Source: Denticeps clupeoides (taxonomy: Eukaryota > Chordata > Actinopteri > Clupeiformes > Denticipitidae). Taken from it: a stretch of 64,000 nt of DNA. The notes under the pieces are model-generated. The model was not told the DNA's origin. It saw only the letters and a program-made list of their open reading frames with translations, and did not search any database. Positions 22,244 to 51,882 of the stretch are shown one piece after another. How positions within the stretch are numbered: the stretch's first letter is position 1; every line of letters begins with the position of its first letter. Location of the stretch: the NCBI RefSeq assembly GCF_900700375.1, contig NW_021629808.1, forward strand, positions 1 to 64,000, in the 5' to 3' direction. The translations under genes were made by a program, and so were the position numbers.

Positions 22244-24200
22244 CTACTCCTCACTGATCCAGTCCATGGAACGGTCACATTCAGCATCAGAGTCAAAACC
22301 TCTTCCTTTTAAAACATAAAAAGAAAATTTCAGCCGAAAAGCTCACGTGATCGGTACATTTGAACCAGTTATTGTAACACTCACTTGCGGGACCCGCTGG
22401 ACAGTTGCACAGCCTGGCCCTCCCGCCGGGCCTCTGTGAGGTGCGGACCCTGGGCGGAGTGGTCTCCAGAGGGAATGGGAACGGCAAGGAGCCCGTGGAG
22501 CTCGAGAGGGAGGAGCACGTGTCCGGACCGGCGCTCTTGGCACAGAGGTCGCAGCGTTCTGGCGAGGCGGAGGGCCCGCGGGGCAGCTGCACGTCCGCTT
22601 TGTCCCTGTACTGCCTCTGTGCCCCACTGTGATGCGGCGCGCGGTCGCGCTTCCAGATGAAGTGGGACGGTACGATGGCCATCACCTGGACACACAGGTC
22701 ACATCTAAATACGCTGTTCTAGCACATCAATTTAGCAGAATAGTTTTAATTATTTACACACAAAGTGAAATAAGAATCAAAATTAGAATATTAGCTGAGG
22801 TCGATCATCAAAATTCGGATACCTCTTCACAGCAGCGGCGACTGACCGCCGCCCTGTACTCAATTCGGGCCCACAGCTCGTCCCTTTGCTTCAGGAAGCC
22901 AGGGAAATGCTTCCTCCATCTCTTACCCAGCGCCCAGGGGAAAATCTCATACTTGCTCTCCTCCTCATCCTCCTCCATCGTATTGGCCAGGTAGCTGCAG
23001 GGAATCAAAACCACCGGGAACTTGACCGGGTGTCCGCAGATGGCTCTAGCTCTGTAAGAGAACGGCACCGGTGGACGTGATGAAACTCGGCGGACACTCA
23101 CAGAGCGATGAAGAAGTTCATCCTGTTGTGTTCGCTCGTGCTGAAATGTGCTCGCTTGAAGTAAACGAAGGTCATCGCCAGCAAGTACTTAAGCAAGACA
23201 CACACACACACACAAAAAGTGAGAAACCCCAGCCTGGTTGGATGTTGGATGTGACATTAATACAAAAAACGATAGTAAAACAAGCCCACTGGCCATTTTA
23301 TTAGATGCACAAACCTTACACGTTAAAAGGTGTTTAGCTACAGGTGCACTAGAAACAGAAACAGGGTGTGTACTGACAAATGAACACAGGATAAGGGGCA
23401 GCAGAGTCACACATAATGATTGAAATTGGGTGGTGGTAGTCTAGTGAAATGTGTTCTATGCATTTACAGACAAAATGATATTTAAATCTTGAAAGAGTCC
23501 CATAGATCTAGTATTTAGTTGACATGTTGTACTCATAATTTGGTAGAAAAGACAGATCTTGGGTAGTGGTAGCCTTGGGTGGTGGTCGCCTATGAACCAG
23601 AAGACCCAGGTTCAGGCTTACTACCATCGTGTCCCTGAGCAAGACACTTAACCCTGAGTGTCTCCAGGGGGGGGAAAGTGTCTGATAAATGGTGTAAATG
23701 TAAATAAGTGGAGGGCTAAATGGTTATGAAAATGTTTGAAATATTTCGCAAATTTAATTAACCTGGACACGTTCAGTCTGACCAATGAAAGTAAGTGGGC
23801 GGGATTCACCTTGTCCGTGATTTTACAGCAGCAGTCCATCCAGAGAAAGTCCTGGATCAGGTCGTCGTCTGCAAGCACGGAGAGAAGGAGCCACAGTGAC
23901 CGGCGTGAAGGGAGCCGAGCCGAGCCGAGCCGAGCCTTACCCCACCCTGCGCCGCGCCCGCTCACCGAAGAGCCTGAAGTAGGCGGCCATCTCCTGGCGC
24001 TGCACGACGAGCGTGGTCGCCCACGGCGGCCGGGCCCTGGGGGCGACCTCCCGAGCCCGGCCGCCGCCGCGGCTCTCGCCCGGGCCGGCCCTCTTCATGC
24101 GGAGCCCCCGCTTCGCCTGCAGGGCGCGGGCGGCGGCGGAGTTCATCCGGACGACGACGGCAGGAGGCGTGCGGCTCCGGCGCCCGTTTTGTTCCCTCAT
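22244..24200 (-). CDS. spdya: Speedy/RINGO cell cycle regulator A
   Basis: Six exons (24200-23966, 23868-23810, 23187-23102, 22994-22823, 22685-22385, 22305-22244) join in phase to 304 residues (human SPDYA 313). The Ringo domain starts at about residue 62 ([15 protein letters not shown]) and continues through [40 protein letters not shown] and [20 protein letters not shown]. It ends near [19 protein letters not shown]. Speedy A binds and activates CDK1/CDK2 without T-loop phosphorylation and also acts at meiotic telomeres. The tail SMDWISEE resembles the mammalian ending. Exon 1 is very GC-rich and basic, with repeated R/A residues. The intron after exon 2 holds a family A SINE and the inverted copy of spdya 3' flank DNA. 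It is convergent with trmt61b. Confidence 0.92.
23430..23704 (+). repeat. SINE family A interrupted by a 114-bp inverted copy of nearby DNA
   Basis: A SINE head remnant (ggtggtagtctagtg) at 23430-23445 is followed by 23446-23559, the reverse complement of 21959-22070. Then come a second, partly duplicated SINE head and the body to 23704. It lies in an spdya intron. Confidence 0.8.
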
Positions 24201-24870
24201 GCCAGATGAACTTTCACCTTTTGCCGATTCTGCGGGGAGAGTTTTCTTTATTTTACTTTATTATTATTATTATTTTTTTTTATATATATACTGAAGCCGG
24301 TTTCCGTCACATTAAAGAAATAATTCTGGTGCTATTTCTTCTAAGCTCTGTCTTCGTTTTTTTATTCCAGCGAAGGATTACAAGAAAATAAGTTGCGACA
24401 AAAAAAAAGATAAAATTCGTTTTGGTTTTAATGTGACAGACGAGCTTCCGTAATTAAAATGTTCGACACAACACATCATTTTTTTTATCTGCATTATGTT
24501 CTTTTTCCATCTATTGCCAGGGCACTGTTCGTTGGCGATGGGATTTTAACATCACAATACGACATTTTAGTCTATTAATTTTTTTTAAGACAGGTTCATA
24601 AATGTTTGCTGTTTTTGAGGTGTTTGTCAGTTTTGTTCCAAGTGGTGAAAATGTGAATACGGGAACTATGGAAGAAAAAACTAACGAAACCAAAACTGTG
24701 CCGCGCGTGAAATCAGTCTTATTTTGCCATTTGGTTTTTATCTGATCCACACCTGGTCTTACCTCGAGATTAATCTGTCAGACCCCCTGACTGAAATCCG
24801 TGACTGGAACTAGCACGGCTAGCCCGGCTCGCCCAATTCGCGGCGAAAGCGGGTTGCCAGGTCGGCCGCT
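24201..24870. other. spdya 5' flank
   Basis: The first 50 bases are moderately GC-rich; then T-rich and AT-rich sequence follows, with a ttatta run at 24258-24275. No exon, TATA box or recognised repeat was seen until the SINE at 24871. Confidence 0.4.
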
Positions 24871-25032
24871 TTTACATTTACAGCATTATCCAGAGCGACT
24901 TACAGACAATAGTGACACTCAGGAGACACTCAGGGTTAAGTGTCCCTCTCAGGGACACGATGGTAGTAAGTGGGATTTGAACCTGGGTCTTCTGGTTCAT
25001 AGGCGAGTGTGTTACCCACTAGGCTACTACCA
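24871..25032 (-). repeat. SINE family A, reversed
   Basis: Tail, body and head (aggcgagtgtgttacccact) are present on the minus strand. It directly abuts the MITE starting at about 25033. Confidence 0.85.
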
Positions 25033-25835
25033 GTGTTGGGGAGTAACGGAATACATGTACCGGTGTTACGTATTTAGAATACAAAATATGAGTAACTGTA
25101 TTTCGTTACAGTTACCGTTTAAATGAGTGATAATCAGAATGCAGTTACTTTTTTAAAATAAACAGATTACACGGCAGTCTTTTCTTGTTTCATATGTTAG
25201 GCTATCCCCTCTCTTATCTCCTCTCTAATTGTGGTAATTCCACGCTGCGTGGTCCACGCATAACACAGGTGTTCTGTCGAAAATGCTGCCTATCGAGTCC
25301 CTCAAGTTTGCGCTCTGTTTCAGCGCCCATAAATCCATGCTACCCCTGAAATTGTAAATAAACATGATTTAATTCACTATTACTTTTTACTCTTACGGTG
25401 CACATGGACTGAGTGTGTGTAAGGTGATTGTAATTGGCCGCTTTCCGCCACGAGGAAGGTACGGTCCTAATCAAAAAGAGGGTAATTTTTTCTTGTGCAA
25501 GGCTACTTTTTATTTGAACAAATTTTAACTGGAATATGTTGGTGACCATAACAGTAAATACATTTCAATGGCATATTTTATGTTTCTCTTCCACTTTTCA
25601 GCTTTATAAATAAAGAAATGGTTAGGGAAAAACAGGGCCTTTTCATTATCTGTGATTGCTACATTCATGTAGTTATAAAAAACATGACATATATTAAGTA
25701 ATCCAAAGTATTCAGAATATGTTACTCACATTGAGTAACTTAACGGAATATGTTACAAACTACATTTTGGGGCATGTGTTCTGATATCTGTAATAGAATA
25801 CATTTTAAAAGTAACCTTCCCAACACTTGTTACTA
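25033..25835 (+). mobile_element. Large MITE with cagtgttggggagtaac ends
   Basis: Left end cagtgttggggagtaacgga and right end taaccttcccaacacttg are inverted. The inside is AT-rich and holds no transposase. This end type is common among fish non-autonomous hAT-like elements; the class is inferred. Confidence 0.6.
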
Positions 25836-26179
25836 ACAGCCTGCTTTTCCTGGGCCAACGGCACCAAATTATGGTATTTTTACGCAGGGGGTGACTATGG
25901 GGCCCTCTAGGCGTCATGTAGTAGAAAGTGAAATATTTAGGTGGGTGGGAAGGTGGCAGAAAAAGCGGCCTGACCTGAGACCTGCGGGATACGAGACACA
26001 ATTAAGTAAACCGTATAATGCGCTTCAAATACTATATTCGGTCGTGGCTGAAGGTTTTGTCAGTTGTTTCTGTGGTGTATTGAAGTATAACTACGAGCAT
26101 TTTTTAAGTTTCAAAGGTTTTTAACATCAAGTTTATGCAAAGAGTGAATATTTGCAGCATTGTCCCTTTTTTTAAGACC

Positions 26180-26665
26180 TCTGCAATTCGCCCTGACATG
26201 CTGTCAATCAACTTCTGGACGTAGAAGTGGCTTCTTTGCTGCCCTTCTTGTCACCAGGCCGTCCTCCAAGAGTCTTTGCCTCGCTGTGGGTGCAGATGCT
26301 CTCACACCTGCCTGCTGCCATTCCTGAGCAAGCTCTGCACTGGTGTCACCCCGATCACGCAGCTGAATCATCTTTAGGAGACGGTCCTGGCCCTTGCTGG
26401 ACTTCACTACACTTGAACTTCTCTCCTTGAGGTTTTTGATGGTCCGATAAATGGTTGATTTTGGTGCAATCTTAGTAGCAGCAATATCCTTGCCTATGGA
26501 GAACTTTTTATTAAATGCAGTGATGAATGCACGTGTTTCCTTGCAGGTAACCATGGTTAACAGACGAAGAAGAATGATTTCAAGCATCACCCTCCTTTTG
26601 AAGCATCCGGTCTGCTATGCTAACTCAGTCAGTGTGACAGAATGATCTCCAGCCTTGTGCTCTTC
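26180..26665 (-). mobile_element. Tc1-like transposase N-terminal relic
   Basis: On the minus strand a run of about 115 codons begins MVTCKETRAFITAFNKKFSI. It includes a paired helix-turn-helix region (IYRTIKNLKERSS, then GDTSAELAQEWQQAGVRASA) of Tc1-type transposases. The catalytic DDE part and clear inverted ends are missing, so it is a relic. Confidence 0.65.
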
Positions 26666-27119
26666 CACACTTGGAACTTCCACATTTGGAATGATCTCAG
26701 CAGGTCCCTTTGTGGCAGGGCTGAAATACATTGAAATTGTTTTTTTGGGATTAAGCTTTCATGGCAAAGAGGGACTTTGGAATTCATCTGATCACCCTTC
26801 ATAACAGACTGGGGTTTATGCAAAATGCCATAAAATGGAAGCAGCAAACTTGGTGAAAAACAGTACAGAAGATTACAGAAATGCCACAGTGTACATAAAG
26901 TACATAAAGTACAGTTTCAGTGTAACAGTTTAGCTGTTTAGGAGGGGGACACGGTTCCTGTGTCGTCTGGTCCCCCTGGTGTGCTGTTTGTGATGGATCA
27001 GCACCTCTCATGGGAGACTGGGCTTCTTTTACTTTCTCAGAAAGTACATCCTCTTCTGGGTCTTTTTAAGGATGGAAGAGATGTTTGTCTCCCAGTTCAG
27101 GTCCTGTGAGATGGGGGTA
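26666..27119. other. Unassigned intergenic stretch
   Basis: I recognise no gene or repeat family. A short duplicated tacataaag motif lies near 26893-26910. Confidence 0.3.
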
Positions 27120-27318
27120 GTGACGTGAAGTGATTGTCATTGTGAGACGCTGCAGCACAGCACACGGTGACACAAAGAAATGTGTCCTCTGCTTTTTACA
27201 ATTACCACTGGTGAGCAGTGGGCAGCCATGACAGGCACCCGGGGAGCAGTGTGTGGGGACGGTGCTTTGCTCAGGATTTGAACCGGCAACCTTCCGATTA
27301 CGGGGCCACTTCCTTAAC
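27120..27318 (-). repeat. SINE family B, near full length, reversed
   Basis: Tail gaagtgattgtcattgtgag, body and head (gaaccggcaaccttccgatt) are present. It sits about 600 bases before the eprs1 start. Confidence 0.85.
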
Positions 27319-27379
27319 AATATCATATAATATACATAAAATATTGCCAAGCTCTTTTAAAACTTAATGACATATTGAT

Positions 27380-27740
27380 TGACAGCCATGTCTTACACAA
27401 AGGAAGAAACCACGGGATGGAGTGGTACAGAGAGGGACGCCCCTTCCAGGGTAGAGTGAGCCTGCAGTTGGTGTCAGTGCAGGGTTGGTGATGATTTGTC
27501 CAAGAAGAGGAAAAAGCCCTACAGTTGTAGAGGTGGAGAAGTCCACAGTGTAGTAAAGAGCATCAGTCCATGTTAGGAGTAGGTTTTGGTGTACATTACA
27601 TGTCCATTATGATGCTACTGGTCCATTTGAAGATCCCTGAAGCTGTAGTTGTTACGGTGGGGGCGGCTGTGGTGACCCTCTGGTTCGTTCTTATGTCGTC
27701 TCCCCAGCAGCTCATTGCCAGGGACCAGGATTCATCTGCT
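27380..27740 (-). mobile_element. LINE 3' UTR copy ending at the eprs1 promoter
   Basis: It matches in reverse the UTR at 11200-11640 (for example accacgggatggagtggtac and ttgtccaagaagaggaaaaa). It stops in the ctggtcccgagcgacgcc junction at about 27745, where CpG-rich promoter sequence begins. Confidence 0.75.
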
Positions 27741-27744
27741 GGTC

Positions 27745-27927
27745 CCGAGCGACGCCGAACGCGTCGCTTCCCAACCCGCGCCGCCAGGGGGCGACACCTT
27801 CCCCGAGGCCGCTCGGCGAGACGCCGTCCGCGGGAGAGCGAGGGCAGGCGAGTCGTTTCCGAGTCGCTCCGCAGATCGGGCTTGCGGGCGCCTGGAAGGA
27901 CCAGCACGACCGGGAGGTGGAACAGGC
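27745..27927 (+). promoter_or_regulatory. CpG-rich promoter and 5' UTR of eprs1
   Basis: About 180 bases dense in CpG precede the eprs1 ATG and lack a TATA box, as usual for a housekeeping synthetase. The LINE tail borders it on the upstream side. The transcription start cannot be placed from sequence alone. Confidence 0.5.
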
Positions 27928-45901
<17,974 letters not shown>

Positions 45902-46214
45902 CCGGCAAGAGGAAATGACCTACTTCGCCATAAACCCTCTCACCTGCTCTTGAATTTGTTTGCTAAGCCCCGCCCCAGCGAGGGGAGAAGCTGTGTAACT
46001 TTTTACCCGTCTGTAACGCTAGATCCCTGGTTCGCACCCGTACTGCCCGTCTCTGCTCCGCTCAGGACCGCTACTGGTTTTAAAGGCAGAGAGACCGACT
46101 TCATTTTAGCTCGTAGGTGACTATTTTGGAATTCTGTGCACCTTAATGAATGGGGTCTGTATTAAAGTGTACTAAACTGTACTAAACTCCACTTGTGCTG
46201 AACACTTTGGCTAT

Positions 46215-46220
46215 AATAAA
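46215..46220 (+). terminator. Poly(A) signal for eprs1 (AATAAA)
   Basis: AATAAA lies about 315 bases past the stop codon at 45901, giving a 3' UTR of ordinary length. Confidence 0.75.
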
Positions 46221-46619
46221 GAGATTTTCCAGTTTATTTTGCTCAACCTTTCGTTACTGCTTAGTCAGAATTGCAGGAGATTGAGAGCAGAAAGAATTGA
46301 GCTGTCTAGGCCCAAACGAGTTGATTTACCAATTGTCGTGCTGTTATTTAGGATTGGAATATAATTTAAATCTGGCTGAAGGTGACAGCCTTTCTGGTTC
46401 GGCTCGAATCAATTACTGGGCTGAAATGATAATTTCTGAAATGACTATTCCCACCCCTTAAATCTACCAGACTAATTGCAAGCTTTTTTAACATAATTTC
46501 CTCTTTTTTTTTATTATTATTATTTTAGCGTGTCGTAGTGGGACGTATATTGAAAACGTGTTTCTTTTTCAAGATAACGAGCATTTTGCAGCAAGACCGT
46601 CTCAGCGAAGGTAATTACG

Positions 46620-47170
46620 TCACATCCGCCCTTCAAGTGCGCCCTAGGTAGGAGCTTGCCCACGAATTGAGACGCGTCCGTAAATCCTTTAATATCCGCG
46701 CCCGGTAACTCGGTACTTGTGTGCAGTTTGTTTTTATAAAAATAATCTTATTAAAAGATTTTTAAATTAAAAAAAAAAAAAAAATTCGCGGCTTTTATAA
46801 CTGTAAGTCGCATTCATCGCTGCGTGTGAGCGTCCCGGGCGAGACGCCGTGCGCAGGCGGGGCCGCTCCCGCGGTTCTCCTGTTGCGTCGGCCGTCCGGA
46901 GGTCATCGCGGAGCGGCAGAACCGGAAAAGCCGCCCCGCTCCCGCCGGAGAGGCGCCCGGCCGGCGAGTTCGTGTGGCGTGACGTTCTGATGGAGAACAG
47001 CTACGTTTCAGTAAAAATGTCCGGTTCCTGCGCGCAGCTGATGTGCTGAGGAGGAAGGGAGAAGCGTCCCGGTTTATGTCGGTGCAACAGGGCAACTGTC
47101 GCGGAGAAAGAAGCCCGAAAGAATCCCGGAGAAGTGAAGGACAGTGGCTCGGAGTTGGGGGAAGGGAAGG
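46620..47170 (+). promoter_or_regulatory. CpG-rich promoter and possible 5' UTR exon of the clba1-like gene
   Basis: Positions 46820-46980 are dense in CpG. A gaaggtgatt-free donor-like gggaag|gtattt at about 47169 could end a non-coding first exon that splices to the acceptor at about 48274 (ccactacag). The assignment is by position only. Confidence 0.4.
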
Positions 47171-47221
47171 TATTTATTTCTGTTATTGTGTGTCTTGAAA
47201 TCTGTATATTTTGTATTAATG

Positions 47222-47841
47222 TACAGTCCAGGCCAAAAGTTTGACACCTTCTCATTCAACCTGTTTTCTTTATTTTCATGGCCATTTACGTTGGTAGATT
47301 CTCACTGAAGGCATCAAAACTATGAACATACACGTGTGGGGTTATGTACTAGAGGTTGAGGTTGAAGTTTATTACATTATTTATATTATTATTATTATAT
47401 GTACAAAGTACAGTGTACAGAGCACAATGAAATTCTTACTTGAATTCTTACCCCTCCCAGGTAGACAGAACATAGAACATGATACATAGAAGACATAGAT
47501 GACAAAGTGCAGAAGCAATAAATAAATCACAGGAGGATATATCTAAGTTGCATAAGAAAGTGATTGTGCATAATTTAAGTGACAGTGCAGAGCATACTAT
47601 GTGTTGTATAGCCTGATGGCACTGGGGTAGAAACTGTTTCTAAATCGTGATGTGCGTGTGTGAATTGTCCTTTTAGAGTCTCTTTTAGTTATTTCACCTT
47701 TTTTTGTTAAGTACAGAACTCCACATGTGTTCATTCATAATTTTGATGCCTTCAGTGAGAATCTACCAACGTAAATGGTCATGAAAATAAAGAAAACGCA
47801 TTGAATGAGGAGGTGTGTCCAAACTTTTAGCCTTTACTGTA
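47222..47841 (+). mobile_element. Tc1-like element with another repeat inserted
   Basis: The ends (47222-47345 and about 47690-47841) match the inverted ends of the element at 3490-4006. The 47346-47690 inside is unrelated and carries acagagcacaatgaaattct and gatggcactggggtagaaac, phrases of a widespread fish repeat. No transposase remains. Confidence 0.75.
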
Positions 47842-47849
47842 CAGGTTAA

Positions 47850-48110
47850 TACTGTGCAATAGTCTTAGGCACCAATACAAAGCAGTAAAAACGAAACCCA
47901 TTTATATCAGCTGCAGGCATTGATCGAATTTTGTTGTGTTTGTTGCTGAATTTCATGAAACAATGTAGAGAAATTAGAGTCTGAGATGCAATACAATATT
48001 GTTCTCCATCTGTAGACTTTTGCTTTTGCATTCATTATTTAGTCTAGAGTCTAGAACCATCTCTACACATCAACATTATCACCACTTTCAAAAATTTGAA
48101 TTATAAAACT
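47850..48110 (-). repeat. Second Tc1-like fragment
   Basis: It begins tactgtgcaatagtcttagg, a known style of Tc1-like end, and shares inner phrases with 19640-19800. No ORF. Confidence 0.55.
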
Positions 48111-48280
48111 TTCTAACTTTGTATATCAAGACAGACATGGCCTGTGAATATTCTGAGTAAATCTGATGTCGTCGTATTGAACGTTCGAGCTCCTGCACAC
48201 CGTTCCACTCCCCATCTTGGTTAGGTGTTAAACTAGTTTTGCTGCGAATGGAACGTAATGTAACGTTCCACTACAGGCCA

Positions 48281-49609
48281 ATGGCGTTGGATCGGATGCC
48301 TGGGGGACCCGAGGAACTCTCCGCCTGTCGTCGGGACGCGATAACCGCTCACGCGGACGGTGACTTTGGTGACTGGAGCGATTTCAGCGGGAAGCTGGGA
48401 TGGGAGGGCGATGGAGACGCTCCTGATCTCCCAGCAGAGGTGTCCGTCGGTGCTAAGCTGCTTTCTTTAGCCTGTTCGCTGTTATATTTAAGCTGTTCTC
48501 AATAAAAGAAAAAAAAATGTCCTCTATTCCACGAAGAGCCGTGACGAGAGGAGCCATGGGACGCTTTTCCAGGAATGCTTCCGAGCTCAGGACGTAGCGG
48601 AAGACCGCGACGGAGCAGCCACGCTGTCGGAGATCCTGGAAAATCGTGCGGCAGCCACACCGCTTCCGCCCGCCGTCAGCAGGTGCACGGAGCTTCAAAG
48701 CTGCTTTTCTGTTCAGTCTGAAGAACATCATATGTTCGGAAATCGATTAATCTGGCAAAATCGAGCTCATTTGAAGTCAGAAGTGTGTTCTGGGGCTTTG
48801 TTAAAAGCAAGTTCTTTTTATCGTGTGTGTTCTTCTAATCAGTAGTTTCCAGTAGCATTTACCAGACGTCCTTATCCAGAGTTACAGGGACAGTCCACCC
48901 CCGGAGACACTCAGGGTTAAGTGTCTTGCTCAGGGACACGATGGTAGTAAGTGGGATTTGAACCTGGGTCTTCTGGTTCATAGGCGAGTGTGTTACCCGC
49001 TAGGCTACCACGACCTTGTTGTAATCAGGCCAGTCGGATTACTTGTGTAGGTCCGAACGAATGTATGACGTACAGAAACGTAGCCCCGCCCCTGTGGGTC
49101 CTGACGTCTTTGCCTCTTTTGCAGCGGAGCTGCTGAACTGTGGTGCCATCTGCTTTCTGCACCGCACACGCCGAGACTGTCGGGGCCGAAGCCGAACCCG
49201 CACTCCCACACGCGGCTGCTCCGGACGCTCCCGCTGGACGAGGCGGCCACCTCGGAGGTAGCAGGAAGAGACTCCGCCCTTTTTTCTCTCGCGCTGTGAT
49301 TCCCCAAGCGTGACACCCTAATATTTCCTCCTAGGGCGTGACCCTCCCTGAGATGGACCTCGAAGAAAACGAGGACGCGCCACCTGCACTAATACAGACA
49401 AAGGTACAGGACACACACACACACACACAGACTTTTTGTTGCTCTCTAAGCTCTTAATGGAGTTGCCTCGAGCCCTGACCCCGCTGTCGCGCGCCCCCCC
49501 CCCGCAGCTGCTGGCACCGCCCCGCTGCCGAGACGCCCCGCCGTTCCTGTACCAGGTGTCGCTGCAGTGGCTGAGGCAGAGTGGCATCCACCGAAACCTC
49601 CTGCGCTGA
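48281..49609 (+). CDS. clba1: Clathrin-binding box of aftiphilin-containing protein 1-like
   Basis: Exons 48281-48439, 48537-48682, 49125-49257, 49335-49403 and 49508-49609 join in phase to 202 residues; an in-frame ATG at 48248 would add 11. GDFGDWSDFSG is the acidic GDWxxF-type motif that binds clathrin-adaptor ear domains. GTLFQECFRAQD, LSEILE, then ELWCHLL and the HSHTRLLRTLPLD segment resemble the aftiphilin/CLBA1 clathrin-box domain. The family acts in AP-1/clathrin trafficking at the trans-Golgi network. The protein is short for the family, so upstream coding exons may be missed. The next genes, cdca4 and a gpr132-like gene, repeat the human 14q32.33 order CLBA1-CDCA4-GPR132, which supports the name. 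Confidence 0.75.
48850..49014 (-). repeat. SINE family A in clba1 intron 2
   Basis: Tail-first copy with a short deletion between tail and body; head gtgtgttacccgctaggcta. Confidence 0.85.
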
Positions 49610-50957
49610 AGCCCCGCCCAGGCGCCACTCAGAGGTCAAAGGCGCGGCACGTGGGGCCACTCGACCGCACTACTTGAAGCAATGTGAAACAAGCAAGCAT
49701 GAGCAATGCACCTTTTAAACGTGACTATTTCGTAAAAATCGTTACTTTTATCAAACTTTGATCAACAGAAGTGCCTCATTGTTTTTAAATTATGTTTTTT
49801 TCTTCTTTTCTGATGCCAATATTATTATGTTTGAAGAAGCATTGAATGATATGAAGAGACGTTTAGTAAAATGTAGATCCAGCAACTTTGGATAAAAGTA
49901 AATGTCATTTTTGATTGATTGATTGATCGATCGATTCATCTACCCTGTAGCAGCTCAGATGTATCACATGCAGGTACATATTAGAGAACAGCATTTTCAT
50001 GTTTTCATTTTAATCAAGTTCATAAATGTACAAAATGACAGAGTTTGTTATAAATAGTCAAAAGTTTTCTATAAAGGTTATATGAATTTTATCTTAATTA
50101 TGGGGTTGAAAGCACAGAACACTGGAAAATATGCTGGACTGAGAAATGCTGCTCTAAATAAAATTATTATGCTTATTTATGCACAGTTTTTTGGCAGAAT
50201 TATTTCTGACAATGACTAGACAGGTTGTAAAGTGAATCACAATAAAAAAACACAATCATGGCCTTAATACATAAATAAATACAGATTCTATATTATATTC
50301 ATATTTCATAAACTGTCCCCATGTGCCTAGAAAGCAACAATAATATATAAATATGAAACAATCCTCTCACTGTGGAGCTTTGTAGTGCCTTATTGATTAA
50401 TTATGATTGTCTCCAAAGCCCTGTAAACAGGCGCAGCGGACTGTTACCGGGGATGTAAGGCTGTTCTAGAGAGCAGGAAAACCCCCGAGAACCTGAACCT
50501 GAAGTCACACAAGCCCACGATGTTCACGCCGAAACGTTCGTCGATTGGCTACAGCCTGTTTCCAAAAGGAATGGGTGGGAGTCCGCCATTGCCACTTTTG
50601 CGTAATTGTTTTCTTGCGATTGTGTCCTCTGCGTTGTTGTAGAAGCCGCATGCTGCTCCGTGGAAAAGAACCAACCTTTTCCCTAGTTCACAGTTGCATT
50701 GCTTGGATTTTTTTTAAATATTAATTCTGTCTGCATGCGCCGCGCCTCCAGTGTTCTGTGGGTGTTTGGTACGGCAGTGGTGCTGGTGAACATGCGCCCT
50801 GTGCTGAGAACACAGTCCAGAAAGTGCTCTGTGTGAGTTCAAAAGTGGGGTTTTTAATTAGAAATGAAATAAGAAGGCACTTGACATAAGGCCACTCTTG
50901 TTGCGCCTGAGGCCGAGGAAGGTCAGTGTTCTAGTTCCTCGTGTTAAAGGAAAAGGG
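49610..50957. other. clba1 3' UTR and spacer to cdca4
   Basis: AT-rich to about 50400, with AATAAA at 50157-50162 as a likely clba1 poly(A) signal. A (gatt)n-like stretch lies at 49912-49932. Positions 50400-50940 are mixed and unrecognised; they may belong to the cdca4 3' UTR on the minus strand. Confidence 0.4.
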
Positions 50958-51714
50958 TTAAAGGTCCCCTATTATGAATTTTTTTTGCTTCTATGCTATG
51001 GGTTTTAGTGTTCCCCTAATACTATATCTGATGTCTCTAACACTGTATCAGCGCATCTCTTATTTTCAGAATTACTGCCACTTTGATCCAGTCCCAGGAT
51101 GCACCGCTCTGTAGGTTTAAATGCTAATGAGGAGGAGAGAGGCAGGACGAGGAGGCGTTCGGGGAGCAGGCGCCCGGGGAGCAGTGTGTAGGGACGGTGC
51201 TTTGCTCAGTGACACCTCAGTGGCACCTTGACAGATCAGGATTTGAACCGGCAACCTTCTGATTACGGGGCCATTTCCTTAACCGCTAGGCCACCACTGC
51301 CCCCCGGAAAAAGGCAGTCGTGTCTGCCTTTTTCCAGAAAAAATAAAATGAACCCGCTGGTTCTTCAGAGTCTCGCGTGACGATACTTTAAAAAAAAAAA
51401 CAACATTTGTGTTTATTTTTACATCCAATCACCGAGCAACTGCAATGCTTCACACGTTTGAAAGCCATGACAGTCGGTGGAGATCATGTTTTAGGGGAGG
51501 GTCGGGAAATTCTCTGGGTGGAAAAAGCATGAGAAACGGGAGGTAACCTTTCCCCTTATGACGTCATAAGAGGACAAATTCCATATCTGACCGTCTGAGC
51601 TGCCACTCTCTGAACGGCGAAGCAGAATAACCAAAGCTCTCTTTACACCTATCGACATTTCTAGCCACTACAGACCTATAGACAGGCTCGGGGAACTCGT
51701 ATTTTCATAAGTGT
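50958..51714 (-). mobile_element. TTAA-type MITE, reversed, with a SINE inside
   Basis: Left border TTAA with aaggtcccctattatgaatt; the inside is the reverse of the 20069 element, including the THAP-like segment region near 51430-51470. A family B SINE interrupts it at 51163-51304. A further 3' fragment of the same family lies at 55560-55698. Confidence 0.65.
51163..51304 (-). repeat. SINE family B inside the TTAA-type MITE
   Basis: Body caggcgcccggggagcagtg and head (aaccggcaaccttctgatta, ccgctaggccaccactgccc) reversed; the tail is absent. Confidence 0.85.
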
Positions 51715-51882
51715 TTACCCAAAACTGGCTTCTCCACTATCTGATGTCCCTGTGTTGCTCCTCACGCTGGAATAACACCAGTAACATTACTCCGGTTGTG
51801 TTTAGGGCACTTCCAATGTGAGCAGCAACACCGGGATGTCCAACCACACAATGGGTTGGAGTTCAGATCGTCTTCTGGTCCC

